A stretch of 37,972 nt of DNA, taken from contig FLMG01000600.1 of NCBI GenBank assembly GCA_900088475.1, forward strand, positions 1 to 37,972, in the 5' to 3' direction. The notes under the pieces were generated by a model, which saw only the letters and a list, made by a program, of their open reading frames with translations, was not told where the DNA came from and searched no databases. This stretch comes from Hyphochytrium catenoides (taxonomy: Eukaryota > Sar > Hyphochytriomycetes > Hyphochytriales > Hyphochytriaceae). Shown piece after piece: positions 21,148 through 32,502 of this stretch (position 1 is its first letter; every line of letters starts with the position of its first letter). A program made the translations under genes and the position numbers.

Positions 21148-22633
21148 GATTCTGGACGCGCCGCTGGGTACCGAGTTGTAGATGGCCCTATCAGTTCTGC
21201 ACAATTTGGCTTCTCGGCGCTATGGCTGGTCGGTCTTTTCGTCGCGATGTAAAGGCTCCAGAGAAAATGCTTGTTTCGGGGCTGGACGAGGTTGAGAAAG
21301 CTACTTTGTAGAATCAATCGCTTCTGAGAGTGAGAAGCTTTGCTGGAGTGAAGGCCTAGGAGTCGCCACAGAGGTTTGACTGGCAAAGATGGAAATGATC
21401 TGTAAACGAAGCTCTCGCCCTGGCTTGCACCTTCACATCATGAGCTGTCAGCACAGACAAGCTGACAACAAGCTGCAGACTGAGCTGGAAGTGGAGCTTT
21501 CACTAATAATCTTTCCCCAGTTCCAAGGAACCCGACAGTTCTGTTGCGTCGTATGTCACCACAGCCTCGCTGTTTATTGTGTGTCCTCTATCGTTCTATG
21601 CGTTGTACAAACTGCATGACTGGCCAACTGGAAGTGGGACTTGACAGCTTTGTCTGCATAATGTGCACCAAAGTACGGTCCGACGTACGAACACCAAAGC
21701 CAAGCCTTACCCTTGCTAGTTATGCTAGTGGACGGTCTACTACGCACACGATGGATGCAGACAAGAACCAAGGACTCTTATTCCTTGGCCAGGATGGATG
21801 GGTCTTTCATTCCTTCCCGTGATTTATCGTTCTCTATCCCACACGTCTGTTGGTGTCATTATTCTTGTGTGCTCTGAGAGATGAGGTGAGGGAGGAGAGA
21901 GGCCAAGGCAGGCTCTGGCGGTAGAACAACTTGGACCCAGTCAAGCCAATCAGCACCTAGAACTGAAACTGCAAATGTAAGGCAGGAGGTAAAGGCTTTG
22001 TTCGTCATAAGTAACTAAAAATAAGGCGTAGGTTCGTACTCGCTGTACAAACTTGTACCTCTTATTTGTACTTGTAGAGAGAGGGAGTGGTCAGATGAGG
22101 GCCAAAGAACGGAAACTTTATCTTTTTACTGGACCTCCTTATGCTCTCTCTTATTGTAGAGACTGCATGCTGTGAGGAAGGATGCGAGGGTCACACACAT
22201 GAGCTACAACGTAGCACGCTGCTCTCAATCCGCTTTAGCCGTTATAGATTTTTTAGTCGTAGACTAGGAGGCTCTCGGCGTGAGGAAGTATTTGGTTTTG
22301 CATCCTCTGCACCCACCATCATCCATAGAGAGAGCTGGTTTCCGACTACCTGCTAGCGCATTCTACTGTGACCATCAACCACACCTAAAGCTATCTAAAG
22401 AGGCTCCTAACCCTATTACCTGACTTTCTGATCCAAGCACTATTACGGACATCTCCGCCCGCTGATTATGTAGACGAATTGCATCAGGCGACAATGAGGT
22501 ACCAAGAGGAAGCTAGCAACGCCAATAGCAGGACGAATATCTACTAATAATAATGTTTGATTTGCGTAGCATTAACTCTCCGCCCACCCTGGCACAATAA
22601 CAAAGCAGCAGCCAAAAGTCACAGGAGGCGTGC
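21148..22633. other. Gene-free stretch
   Basis: No gene is recognised. Overlapping frames of 65-95 residues (21102-21386 minus, 21544-21822 plus, 22141-22356 plus) are Cys- or Ser-rich with no conserved pattern and are probably chance. The right end includes the 3' region of the acetolactate synthase subunit gene. Confidence 0.45.
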
Positions 22634-23732
22634 CTATCCAGGGGGAAGATGAGCATCATCAATGTCGTTGTCTTCCATTATCGTTTTGGTAGCGCCTTCC
22701 ATTGACTGCTCCCCACGCTTGATGTTCCCCGCGCTTTTGCTATAGGGTGAGATGGATGATGGTTGGTTACTCAATACCATCTAAAAGACGTCAAGACACA
22801 CCCACCTCTTTGCCATAGCAATCACACCGCTTCTGTGGATCTCTATGATCCCGTAGGGTTTCAAGAGGTCAATTAGTGACTCTATTCGCTCTGGTACACC
22901 AGCCAGTTGCACCATCATCTGCCAGGCCTCCGAGTGAGCCAACATTCCCGTAAGCAATGTATTCCGTTTCCTTCCTCACCTGCTCGGGTCGAACGTTGAT
23001 GATCTTAGCTTCAAAGAGGTTCGCCAGCTCTATAATTTCTGCTCTTGCATTTGGTGCTTTTCCATGGCGCACGGTATGAGACTTAGAACCACCAGATTTT
23101 GTAGCATTTTGTACAGTACCTGCCGTTGAAACCTTCGCCAACATCAAGTCCCTCTCCACAAAGCTATCTCTGGAACCATCTGGATCCGTAAGAATGTTTA
23201 CCACAGCTACGTGAACCACATCTTCAAGCTGCTTCTTCATCTACACCGTACATTGGTCAGCCATGCTGGTCCAGTATGCTGAGATGCCTGTTCTAATTCA
23301 CGCATACCTGTTCGACCCGATCATTTGTCCCATGCATAACCACAGTCATTCGAGATAACTCTGGTACCTCCGTCTGTCCGACAACTAGGCTGTCAATGTT
23401 ATAGCCTTGGGGCGTGGCAACCAATTAGACAACCGTTTGCTGTGATTGCAAGCTGGACACTTACCTCTAGCGGCAAAGAGGTTGGCTATCTGGGCCAAGC
23501 AACCTGGCTGATTAACGACCAACGCAGCTATAATATGCCTTCTTACTCGGTTTGAGTCATCCCTGTAGTACCTGCGACTACCTAAACCTGCGGTGATGGG
23601 TTGCAACGGGAATTTTGAAGGTTCGTTCAATCTTGCTTTGACCCCTGAGCCAAGCTGGCGAGCTCCCTTCGGAAGGGAGCTTCTCAGCCCCAGCGCGCCA
23701 AAGCGCAAAGCGGTCTTCCACCCAGACGCCAT
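22634..23732 (-). CDS. ilvH: Acetolactate synthase small (regulatory) subunit, 5 exons
   Basis: This subunit raises the activity of the catalytic acetolactate synthase subunit and confers valine feedback in branched-chain amino acid synthesis. Exons: 23732-23465, 23405-23308, 23240-22980, 22918-22806, 22739-22634, joining to 281 residues. The second acceptor choice at 22927 would add three residues (AWQ). After an N-terminal presequence (about 55 residues, rich in Arg, Ser and Gly, probably plastid or mitochondrial targeting) comes the ACT domain: RRHIIAALVVNQPGCLAQIA, then RGYNIDSLVVGQTEVPELSR and MTVVMHGTNDRVEQ. The second half has KKQLEDVVHVAVVNI, FVERDLMLAKV, RAEIIELANLFEAKIINV and a C-terminal ACT-like piece with LIDLLKPYGIIEIHRSGVIAMAK. 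A poorly conserved insert of about 20 residues follows ERDLMLAKV. The last exon (acidic tail) is inferred from its open frame and splice sites. Confidence 0.92.
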
Positions 23733-23824
23733 CTTGGAGACTGAGATTGATCAATCTTTAGCTTCTGATCTTCTCATGCTTGCAAAACCTTTGAGGGCCG
23801 ACTCATAGTGGAGAAGGGTGAAGG

Positions 23825-24094
23825 TCAACAACTCGCAGCCGCTAGAAATTCTTGAACTTGCGGAGGAGCTTCAACCGTGACAGTGATAATAAGGCCCTTT
23901 AGTTCTATTCTCCAAAACCCTGAATGGTGAAGAGATGCTGGTATCAGTATCAGGGTTTCAAGATCAGATCCGCCCGGAATCCAGTAACCAGCGGCAATAT
24001 AGCCGTTAGCGGCCAGGTCCAGGTAACGGGTAAGTAGATTCAAACCTTGTACTCGTACAGAGAGTCCTTGTGTTCTTGTCTTCTCGCTTGTCAT
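23825..24094 (-). CDS. Doubtful 89-residue frame upstream of the ALS subunit
   Basis: An ATG frame with an in-frame stop two codons upstream encodes 89 residues, with alternating hydrophobic stretches (ETLILIPASL, GLIITVTVEA). It ends only 92 bp before the ATG of the acetolactate synthase subunit on the same strand. I recognise no family. It could be a small gene, the last exon of an undetected gene, or chance. Confidence 0.22.
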   Translation of the reverse strand: MTSEKTRTQGLSVRVQGLNLLTRYLDLAANGYIAAGYWIPGGSDLETLILIPASLHHSGFWRIELKGLIITVTVEAPPQVQEFLAAASC

Positions 24095-24629
24095 GAATTA
24101 TGAAGCTGGCCGAACGTGTGATGAGGGGAAACAGAGGCGGATGGCAGATCATCGGTAACCTTTAGATGACGGCGAGGCCTGACCTATGATCCTCCAGGGA
24201 GAACTACTCTATTTTCTTTCAGACTTCTGTCTGGGAAACTCTTTCTTTCCAGCAGAGCATCAACATACCTTGTCTGACAAAAGCTGTCTGGAAGAGGGCA
24301 CGGCATTACTGCCAGTTTCCCATTGCGTCACTTGGATAATATAGCTGGACTCCTCACTTCGCGCTCGTCAGTTGGCAAGTTGGAGTTCCAATCTTTATAG
24401 GCCATTTGTATACTTTCTCCTTACGGCCGAAGCCCGGCCAGATGACACTATAGTTCCATACCTACACGACCATTTGCGCCAATATTCTAGACAACCACCT
24501 TACGGTCATCCATAGCCGGAAGACGTGATTGCATGCCGCATGAGCGTATATCGCCTCGTAGAGAGTTGCCAAACGTCGCAGTAGGTCTCTTACGGAAGCG
24601 TGTGAAAATCATCATACATCCTTAGCGCT
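24095..24629. other. Intergenic region before the coiled-coil gene
   Basis: No gene is seen in these 535 bp. They lie between minus-strand genes on the left and a plus-strand gene on the right, so they may contain divergent promoters. No recognisable regulatory motif was found by eye. Confidence 0.5.
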
Positions 24630-26647
24630 ATGGAGCCAGATCACTCCTTAGAGTTCTACAAAGCGTAAGTGAGATATATGTCTTTTTACCGGTTCCTTTT
24701 GATAAAACACTAAGCGCGTCTTTCCACCTTCTAGGGAGAATGAACGCCTCCGCCTCGAAGGACAGGCCTTGCATGAAGCTTATGAAAGAAAAGTGCTACG
24801 CTTGCAGGCGACCAAAACTCACATGAACGAACTGATGGAAAGTAATAAGGCAGCTGAGGAGGAAATAAATCAGCTAAAACGAGAGGTGGAGGGGTTGAAG
24901 GAGGTAGGCCCGGACATCTCTTTTAGGTTCCAAAGTAACTGAGGCTGATCAGCTCTTAACAGGAAAGACAACGAGGCAATGGCAAGATGGTAATATCATG
25001 GATATCCAGTCACCTCGCCCTACGACTAATTGTTCCTTTTGCAGATAACGGAAGAAAAAATGAATTATTCTCCTGAACCATCGAGGTGAGAAACATGTTC
25101 CCATTCGCTACAGCCTTGATACTGACACTATCTTAAATCAACTTGTAGCAGTGGCAGCAGCAATGTGTTGGTAATACCTTATCGCGGACTTTCCATGAGG
25201 GGGCGTCTGACCAAGTTCTCCGTCTAGACTTCCGTCCTTGAGCGGCATCAGCTACTGGTGGCAGAGAATGAGGCCAAAGCTGAAGTGCTCGGCTCTATGC
25301 CACACCTCTTGAACGAGATCAGCAAGGTGAAGCAAAGCCTGAAGGAGAAGATCTTGGTCCTGCACAACGGTGCTCAGTTGATGCTGGAAACCTCTGAATT
25401 GCTCGACAGAGAAGCCAGTAATGCACACTCTCAGGCCGTTCAACAACCCTGTGCTGTGTGCAGCGCTAAGGTTAGCTTCATCACGGACTTTCTAGCAAGT
25501 AACGTTGAGGGATTCTAACCGTGTGAGCTTTTCCCGAATGCAACTGTGTTAGGGCCTCGAGTCTGCTTCAGAGCCTTGTGATTCAAATGGGACCGATGGT
25601 CCTGGTTTTACACAGGTGCATAATTCGCTTCTTAAGCCCTGCTCACCTCCCTATCTGTCTAAGGCCAGATCTGCAGTCAGATTTGCTAGCGGAGATAGAC
25701 CATTTGAAGGCCCTTGTGGAGAGGCAGGCAAAAGATCTGAAGGAGCTCACGGAGTTCGCCAAGCTGGAGCTGGATGCGACAAAGGAGTACAACCAGGAAC
25801 TAGAGGTCAGATATACTTCGGAGTCAATAGCCGACAAAAGCCACGGCCCTGACCATTCTCTAGCTATCGCTGGTAGAGGCGAAGCAGAAGCTCACTGATT
25901 CTCAGTCAGAAGTCACAAAGCTCAAGGAGTCCGTAGCTCTTTTAGATATTCAGTGGAATGAACTTAAGGCTGTACACGGTCAAGCCGAAGCCACTTGGCG
26001 GGAGCAGAAGGTGCGTCTGAGCCATGAGCTAGACGAAACCAGAAGGGAGGTTGTGTTCTACAAGGTAAGAGGGTACTCGCTCTTATGCTTACGTAAGATA
26101 TTAATCCCAAGTCAGGAGGATGCCGCGACAAAAGAGACTATCATTCGATCTATGTTCGTGGAACAGGCAAGTTAATTGTCTCATTATGTCACGGGTTTGG
26201 AGTTCCTCTGTCTAATAGGAAATGGGCAGAGACATCTACGAGAGATTAGACAGATGATGGAGGAAGACCTTATGGAGCGCGAGCGCCGATGGTCTTCCCG
26301 AGAACTGCAGGACGCAGCACTTCAGGGGGATAATTTCGATGCTATCCGGCACCACTTCCGCACAGTGGTTGCTAAGACAATGCGGTTTCGTAATTTCCCT
26401 CGCGCTAGCACCACAGTAACGCACCAGGTATTTGATCTGATTCCCCCTCTAACCATCGCTGATCACGGTGCAATACAAACTCATATACTGCCTTGATTAG
26501 GAGGAGCTCCCCCTACTCAATGCCCCGCTCTCGCAGACCGAGATGGAAAAAAACGGACGCCTTGAGTTGGTGGAAACACAATGCCTCCAGCTCAGACAAT
26601 TCATCCTCCGAAAAGCAATGGAAGGAGGTGTGCGCCTTTCATCCTGA
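24630..26647 (+). CDS. Coiled-coil protein of unknown family, 12 exons
   Basis: Exons 24630-24664, 24735-24903, 24963-24989, 25045-25085, 25149-25170, 25228-25470, 25553-25615, 25677-25805, 25879-26064, 26116-26166, 26230-26427 and 26501-26647 join without a stop to 436 residues. The protein is mostly charged alpha helix: ENERLRLEGQALHEAYERKV at the start, QLLVAENEAKAEVLGSMPHL mid-way, DLLAEIDHLKALVERQAKDL and later QKLTDSQSEVTKLKESVALL. A short Ser/Gly-rich linker (residues about 85-100) and a PCAVCSAK piece break the helix. Ten introns are GT-AG and one, after 26166, uses GC (gcaagt). I do not recognise the family. Placement beside a dynein intermediate chain suggests, without proving, a flagellar or basal-body role. 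The stop codon overlaps the end of the convergent next gene. Confidence 0.8.
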
Positions 26648-28396
26648 AGACTCTGATGACCGGTTTAGCCGCTGATCTGCTTCCAAGAGTTCCTTCTCTT
26701 CCTCTGTCAGAAGATCGTGAAGTATCTTAAGCCCTCTGTAATTTACTGTGCTTGACATCACGCTTTCGGCCAGTGCCGCAAGCGCTCTGACCTAGGGAAG
26801 TGGTCAATTCAAGTATTTGGAACGTCTCCCTTGCAATTTACCTTTGCTTTTTCCTTCTTTGTTTCGAGAGCCGTTCGTTCTAGAAGAGACATCTGGGACG
26901 CTGCATGTGCTGCATACTTCGATCTGTTTGCCTCAATGGTGGACAGCCAATTATCTCTCTCTTGTTTGTATCTCCGCCTTCTCTAAGGATGCAAGGGCTT
27001 CATTAGGATCTAATTTTATGCAGTGAATGCGAAAGGGTACCTCTTCTATTGACAGTGCAGAGGGAAGTCTTGCGGGGTGCGATGCAAGGACTTTCTTCAT
27101 GAACTCATTTGCTCTACGCAGTCTTTCAAGTCTCTCTTCTTCTTTCCTTTTCTCTTCCAGAGCTTTCTGCTGGACAAGTTCCGTTCTATCTTCAACTGCC
27201 TTCTTCCGCAGTTTTGATGATCTGGTGGATTTGAAAGTGGGAATGCAAGAAGAATTCCGAAGATGGATTGCTGATTCATCTTCGATTCTCTCACTGGGCT
27301 CGACCTTCTTGTCAGCTCTTTTATTGTTCGCGGCCACTTCCCCAACCGTGCGGGGAGTGGCTTTTTGTGGTCGGAGGTTGGAATACAACTTAAACTCGGC
27401 CACTTCTGTCACGGTTCTCGCCTGGCGCGCAGCGTTGAGCTTGTCCTCAAACTTCTTTTGTTGGTCCCTCATAAACTCCTCATATCTCCCAATCTCAACG
27501 GCCTGCCTCTTTGATGGGGCAGACTTTGGCCGTATAGGGCTCTCCCCTTTACCTCGCGCCTGAGCTGCAGAATCAGAGGAGTGAGAAGAGGAGCTCTTCT
27601 GCTTGTTGTTAGTATCGCTCCCAGCTTTTGCCATTCTGGGGAACAAGCGCGACTCCGCAAGTAGTTTAGCGCTGCGAGCCGCTATGCGCTCCTGCCTCTT
27701 CTTCGCGTTCACCTCTTCTTCTCGTGCCCTGCTCTGGCGTGTAGTTTGTGGGACATCTCTGGCGTGAGGCTTCTTGGCTAGAATAGCTCTTTCTCTCTCT
27801 TCCACTACTTTGTCAATATCCTTCTTCCTTTCTTCGGCGGTCTGCTCCTCATGTTTAAGAAACTCTTGGGAGGGTCCACGACCGTTATATATGGCTCTTT
27901 TACGACGAAGCTCGCCTTTTATCGCCTCAAGCTCCACTTGACGCTGCTTTTTTTCTCTATCAATGGACAAACACCAGGATCACTTAAGGGATTCCTCTCT
28001 ATGGCGTGTGGTTAAAGTGTCAGACTTTACTTACTCTTCAGCCCATTTGCGTCGTTGCATATCCTTAGCTAGCTCGAACAGTTCTTGGGAACGCGGGATC
28101 GGCAAAACGCGAGCGCGGCGATCAGGATCCGTCTCCTCACCGTCTGAGCTGTGCAATGATTCTTTTTCCGAATCACCTTCCTCACGTTTGTGTTGTTCTC
28201 TCTCGTCCTCCTCCTCCTCGCTGTTGCGTTCTCTCTCAAGGCTGCCTCTTCTCCGTCGTCTACGGCCAATGTCAGGGGATGCTGTCTTCCCTTCCTCGTC
28301 ATGCTTCGTTCGCAATTCATCAACGACGGCCAGGAGCTCTTCTACCTTGCTCTCAAGATATGACACATACTGCTTTGATGGCGCTGATTTACCCAT
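26639..28396 (-). CDS. Charged coiled-coil protein, tentatively FAM161-like (basal body/cilium)
   Basis: Exons 28396-28035, 27956-27041, 26982-26842 and 26791-26639 join in phase to 523 residues. The first exon begins GKSAPSKQYVSYLESKVEEL, then a very acidic and basic low-complexity stretch. The long exon has KKRQERIAARSAKLLAESRL followed by FPRMA, which resembles the C-terminal FAM161 (UPF0564) pattern, and later LEEKRKEEERLERLRRANEF. FAM161 proteins act at centrioles and ciliary bases in animals; this assignment is tentative. A simple reading would stop at 26951, but a 58-nt intron (donor GAGgtaccc, acceptor ccttag) restores frame into RRRRYKQERDNWLSTIEANR and two further coding exons. Upstream exons 28552-28535 and 28468-28439 could add a start at 28552, but would need a 36-nt intron, shorter than all others here. 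Confidence 0.72.
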
Positions 28397-29028
28397 TGGA
28401 CTCTATGAAGCCAAAAAGGAATATCCTCCAGCAACTACGTACTCCTCTCCCTTTCTCTTCTGAAGCTTCTAAGGAAGAGCTTCAAGCTGACCATGCGAAG
28501 CTTTCTTCCCATGTCGGTCAGCAGACAGCCCCACCAAACTTGCTGCAGACATTGCGAACTCAGAGAGCCGACTGGAGGTAGTGTTCCGTATCACTGGACT
28601 GGGAGACTTCCAAGCTGTGGCTTCTCCTGCGGTGATGGGTTCTGATCATTCTGTAAGTGGAGGTCACTGTGTCAGGAGGTAGGGCTTTGGTGAGCGTTAG
28701 CGGCTCTTCGTAACCGCTTCATCATTGCTGACCCAACCTGACCGTTAACGCTATTCTTGTCCTTTGGGAGAAAGGGTTCGATCTTCGAGAGGTCGCTTCG
28801 GCGATCGATGAAGTTACAGGAACATAGATTCTATGCCAAATGGTGGAGACAAGAACCCAAAAAGCAAAGACCCAAGGGCCGATGACTTGGAGGAGCTGGA
28901 GGCTTACCTTCTACCCCAGGAAGTGCCAAGAACCCCGGCAGCCATACGCTAATACTCTATCTGGGTGCCCCGAAAAGGCGATCAACAATTAAGGCAAAGG
29001 CGGCCGATTGCCCGCGAACCTGGGCAAA
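28397..29028. promoter_or_regulatory. Shared upstream region of two divergent genes
   Basis: About 630 bp separate the chosen start of the FAM161-like gene (minus) from the ATG of the dynein intermediate chain (plus). Up to 155 bp at the left could be extra 5' exons of the minus gene. No TATA box or RFX-type X-box could be identified with confidence by eye. The arrangement makes a bidirectional promoter likely. Confidence 0.45.
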
Positions 29029-32000
29029 ATGACCTCCGACCCCACTAGCGACACTACGTCTGCGATGGAGAAAGTGCCACTTCCTCCTGGTGTGGGGGCG
29101 ATGTTTATTAGCCAAAAAAATCTGGAGAAGTACGGGCTGCTCGAGGAGGATGGCAAGAGTGTCAAGCCCTTTAAACTCTTTCCGAAGAGCGAGATTATGG
29201 AAGAAATCCAGAAGATTGGCTTTTATTCTGATTTCTTTAACTTCAGAGATAGTCTCAAGGTCAGTGAGGTTGGTACTTAGAATGCCAAGATCCTCCTTCT
29301 GACGAACTCCGAGCAGACATATGATAGACCTGAGATCCTTGTTGCTAGTGATCCCGAGTCTGTTTATGGGGAGAACTTCATTTTGGCACTGACTGGTGAG
29401 GCCTACGAGAATGAGACAAAGGTACAGAACAATAGTGTGAAGAGTTTCGAATTGTCTTCGACCACCCGTTAGCTAATGCTGTTCTGTATAGAAATTGGAG
29501 ATGAAAGCTAGGGAGAAGCAATTTGCGTTAGAGAAAAAAGCCGCTGAGGATAGACGACGAGAAGAGGAAGAACGAGCCATACTGACCGCCGTTTACGAAG
29601 ACCGTCCAATTGTGGCAGGATCGTATCACTCTTTAACCCTGCACATCTCTGCCACCGAAGTTCAAGATCTCACTGTGAAGAACGAGAGGCCCCTGGTGAA
29701 TCTCTATATGGACTACTCGCTTGATCTTCTCTTGACACATTACATGCGCCTCCAAGTAACCACCCTTCCATTCAACTTTCCATCTCGCATAGATACGAAT
29801 AAACATCTCAAAGGCTGCTCACCGTCGAAATGGTCCATACAAGTTCTCCGACAAGGAAGCAGCGGACACGGCAGGTAAGCAGTCACGAGGTGTGAAAACC
29901 TGGTAATTCACAAAGGTTAATCAACTTGCTAGGATTATGCGAATGTCGCCCACACAAGGATCCAAATTTTGACCTATCGCGGGTGGTTTTGGACGCAGGG
30001 TTTCAAGCGAACGCCCTTAGTGTCAGCACTGAGACACAAACAAGCTGGTTTCGAAGTATAAATAACTCGTCGCAGGTACCGCTTTCAGAGGTGATTCTGT
30101 GGACGATGTAGCCGTTCTAAATGTCGTACTTCTTGTCCCGCATGCTACCTATAGTACACTGAGCTGGACTACGAAGCAAAGGAGAGAGAGCATTTGTTAG
30201 AGTCTCACGCCCTTGTGACCTTTTTGCGCCGAGTTCAGCCTAAGATGGAAGAAGCATTGCAACAGAATGAAACCCTTGACCCGTTTGTCGATGAGTTCTC
30301 ATGGCTGGCAGAAGATGAGATTCCACTTGGAAACAAGAGCGAGAATATTGTGAAAGAACTCCGAACGTTCACAGATCTTGTGTATAGCAAAAATAAGAGC
30401 TTATCCTTCATCGATTGGCATCCGGTCAAGAAGGGTGTCTTGGCTGTCTCAGCAACTTCAAGCGGGACTTTGGAGCAACGGATTGAACAATCGGGGAAGG
30501 TAAGAACGCAAGTAGTACCCCGGTCTTCAAATTCTTCCCACCGCTAATCAGACGTCTTGTCAATCTTTGTCAACTCCTGTTCGCCTTTGCTTAACTCATA
30601 GGCTGAGATGTCCTACGTTTTGGTTTGGAACTTTAGAGACCTGATCCATCCGCAGTTCGTGCTGGAGTCCCCTGGGGACGTGTATTGCGTCCAGTACAAC
30701 CCTACTATGCCGCACCTTATTGCTGGTGGTAGCTCCACGGGTCAGGTAGTGTTATGGGACTTGTCTACAATGGAACAGAGCGCAACGGCTAAGCAAGCGA
30801 GTGGAGGTGCTTCAAGCCTTCCCGAAGAGAATGAGGAGGAAAAGACTCCGCCTCCGGTAAGAAGAAAAATAGCCACCTCTACAGGGACTAGTATCAGTTC
30901 GATAATCTTTGGTAGCGTAGATATCTCCAGCAAGCGTCTCTTTCGTGGAGGGCAGCCACAGACGCCCGGTGGCGGATATTGCTTGGCTCCCAGCGGGAGT
31001 GGAGGTGAATAGCAACGGAAACATTCAGAAGTCAGAGGATGGTAGGGCCAGTCAATTCATAACTGTTGCCGGTGACGGTCAAGTTTGCATTTGGGACGTT
31101 CGATACAGAGAGCAATGCATCAAGAACCCTAGAATGTACAATAGGAAGGTGAGTCAGACTATATGTTAGTTGTGCCTCAATTATTTCTAAGGCCCGCTCG
31201 ATTAATGTTGTGCAATCTCTTTCATTTGCAATGGTCCCAGCCCAACAAGGATGGTACACTCTCGGAGATTGTATGGATTCCGATCTTTCGGACGGTGTTG
31301 ACAAAGATTGAAGGAGTTGGTGAATTTCTGCTCTCGGCGGTGGCTCTTTCCAGTCCTAGTCGAGACGAGGCGTTGAGCTTTAGCAGTCAGTTTTTTTGCG
31401 GTACAGAGGAAGGAGAGCTTGTCTACGCCGATTGGAAGGCGCAGCATTCTATTCCCTCTAATAAGAAGAGTTTAACGGGTGAAGAAAATGGCTCAATTGA
31501 GAAGGTCCCCAGTGCTGACAAGACCGGTAACCCGGGGGACTCTTCGGGCCAGGACCATGTGCTCTGGTGTAGTCAGGATCATTTCCGCCCTTGCTTGGGG
31601 TTGCGCCGTTCACCTTTTCATGTACAGCTTATTGTCAGCGTGGGAGATTGGTCATTCAATTTGTGGAAAGAGGGTCTGCAGTTGCCTATATTTAGCTCTC
31701 CGATATCTTCAACCTATCTAAGTTGCGCGGCATGGTCACCTACTAGGCCTTCGGTTCTTATGGTCGGTCGGATCGATGGCAACCTGGACGTCTGGGATCT
31801 GGCTGACCAGTCTCACAAGCCTGCCCTAGTCGTGAACGTAGCTCCGTATCCGATCACTTCGCTGCAATTCTGGTGGCATCCGACGTCAGGAGCCAAACAA
31901 CAGCTATTAGCGGTAGGAGATGCCAATGGTAACCTCCATATTCTGGACCTTCCAAGAAATCTCTGGCGCCCAATTCCCAACGAGCAGGATTTTATGGAAG

Positions 32001-32239
32001 CTTTTATCGCACGCGAAGTGGGTCGGGTAGAATATTTGAAGAGCCGTCAATCGGGAAAGACCGACCACGCGCCTCCCTTGGCTATAGACAACAGAGAGCA
32101 AGTGGGTGGTCAAGAAAATAGTGGCACCACTCAGGAAGCTCTTCGTTTCAAGACTGATGAAGCATTAGAGGCTGAGTACCAAGAGTTGGAAGCACAGTTC
32201 CGACAGCAGTTCTCGGGAACGAATAAACAACAGCTATGA
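29029..32239 (+). CDS. DNAI3: Axonemal inner-arm dynein intermediate chain (DNAI3/WDR63/IC140), 9 exons
   Basis: This WD-repeat intermediate chain belongs to the two-headed inner dynein arm I1/f of motile cilia. Exons: 29029-29259, 29317-29421, 29492-29755, 29814-29874, 29933-30075, 30155-30499, 30602-30856, 30921-31148, 31241-32239, giving 876 residues (human about 890). The N-terminus has LPPGVGAMFISQKNLEKYGL, KPFKLFPKSEIMEEIQ and YSDFF, then the family segment CRPHKDPNFDLSRVVLDAGF with TQTSWFRSINNSSQ. The WD region includes FIDWHPVKKGVLAVSATSS, PHLIAGGSSTGQVVLWDL, SHRRPVADIAWLPAG and FITVAGDGQVCIWDVRYREQ, later LMVGRIDGNLDVWDL and LLAVGDANGNLHILDL; it ends in an acidic coiled tail. The first intron (57 nt) holds an in-frame stop. 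The acceptor of exon 4 is uncertain (58- or 37-nt intron). Its presence implies a flagellated life stage. Confidence 0.95.
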
Positions 32240-32502
32240 CGGCCCTATAGGAAGAGGTGCATTGCAGCTGGAACTTTTTATCATTTATTTGGAAGCATCT
32301 TCTTTGGGTCTTTAGGACAACAGCAAGGCTTGTAACTAAACAACTAGATTAGAACCATTTAAGATAACGACACTCGTACTATTTGGCAAAAACTCTACTC
32401 TACGTGCTTCATGTTGCTACCTATCTACTACGAGTATTTGATTGGCATAAATGTGGTTTGTTGATGCTACAACGTGCTACTCTATTTTACGTCAATGATA
32501 TC
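32240..32502. other. Convergent 3' spacer
   Basis: This 263-bp AT-richer spacer lies between the dynein intermediate chain gene (plus) and the giant repeat gene (minus), which end toward each other. It must serve both 3' ends. No other feature is seen. Confidence 0.6.

Noticed and set aside
27027-27563. 178-residue plus-strand frame rich in Ser, Phe and Leu
   Set aside because: It is antisense to the Lys/Glu-rich FAM161-like exon and has no features of its own.
28403-28552. Two extra 5' exons for the FAM161-like gene starting at 28552
   Set aside because: They would require a 36-nt intron, shorter than any well-supported intron in this window; kept only as an alternative.
27963-28581. Plus-strand frames of 166 and 141 residues
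   Set aside because: They lie opposite the first exon of the FAM161-like gene, whose composition explains them.
29260-29280. A 21-nt first intron in the dynein intermediate chain gene ending at the first tag
   Set aside because: It is far shorter than the other introns; the 57-nt choice ending at gagcag keeps frame and matches the spacing expected for WDR63 proteins.
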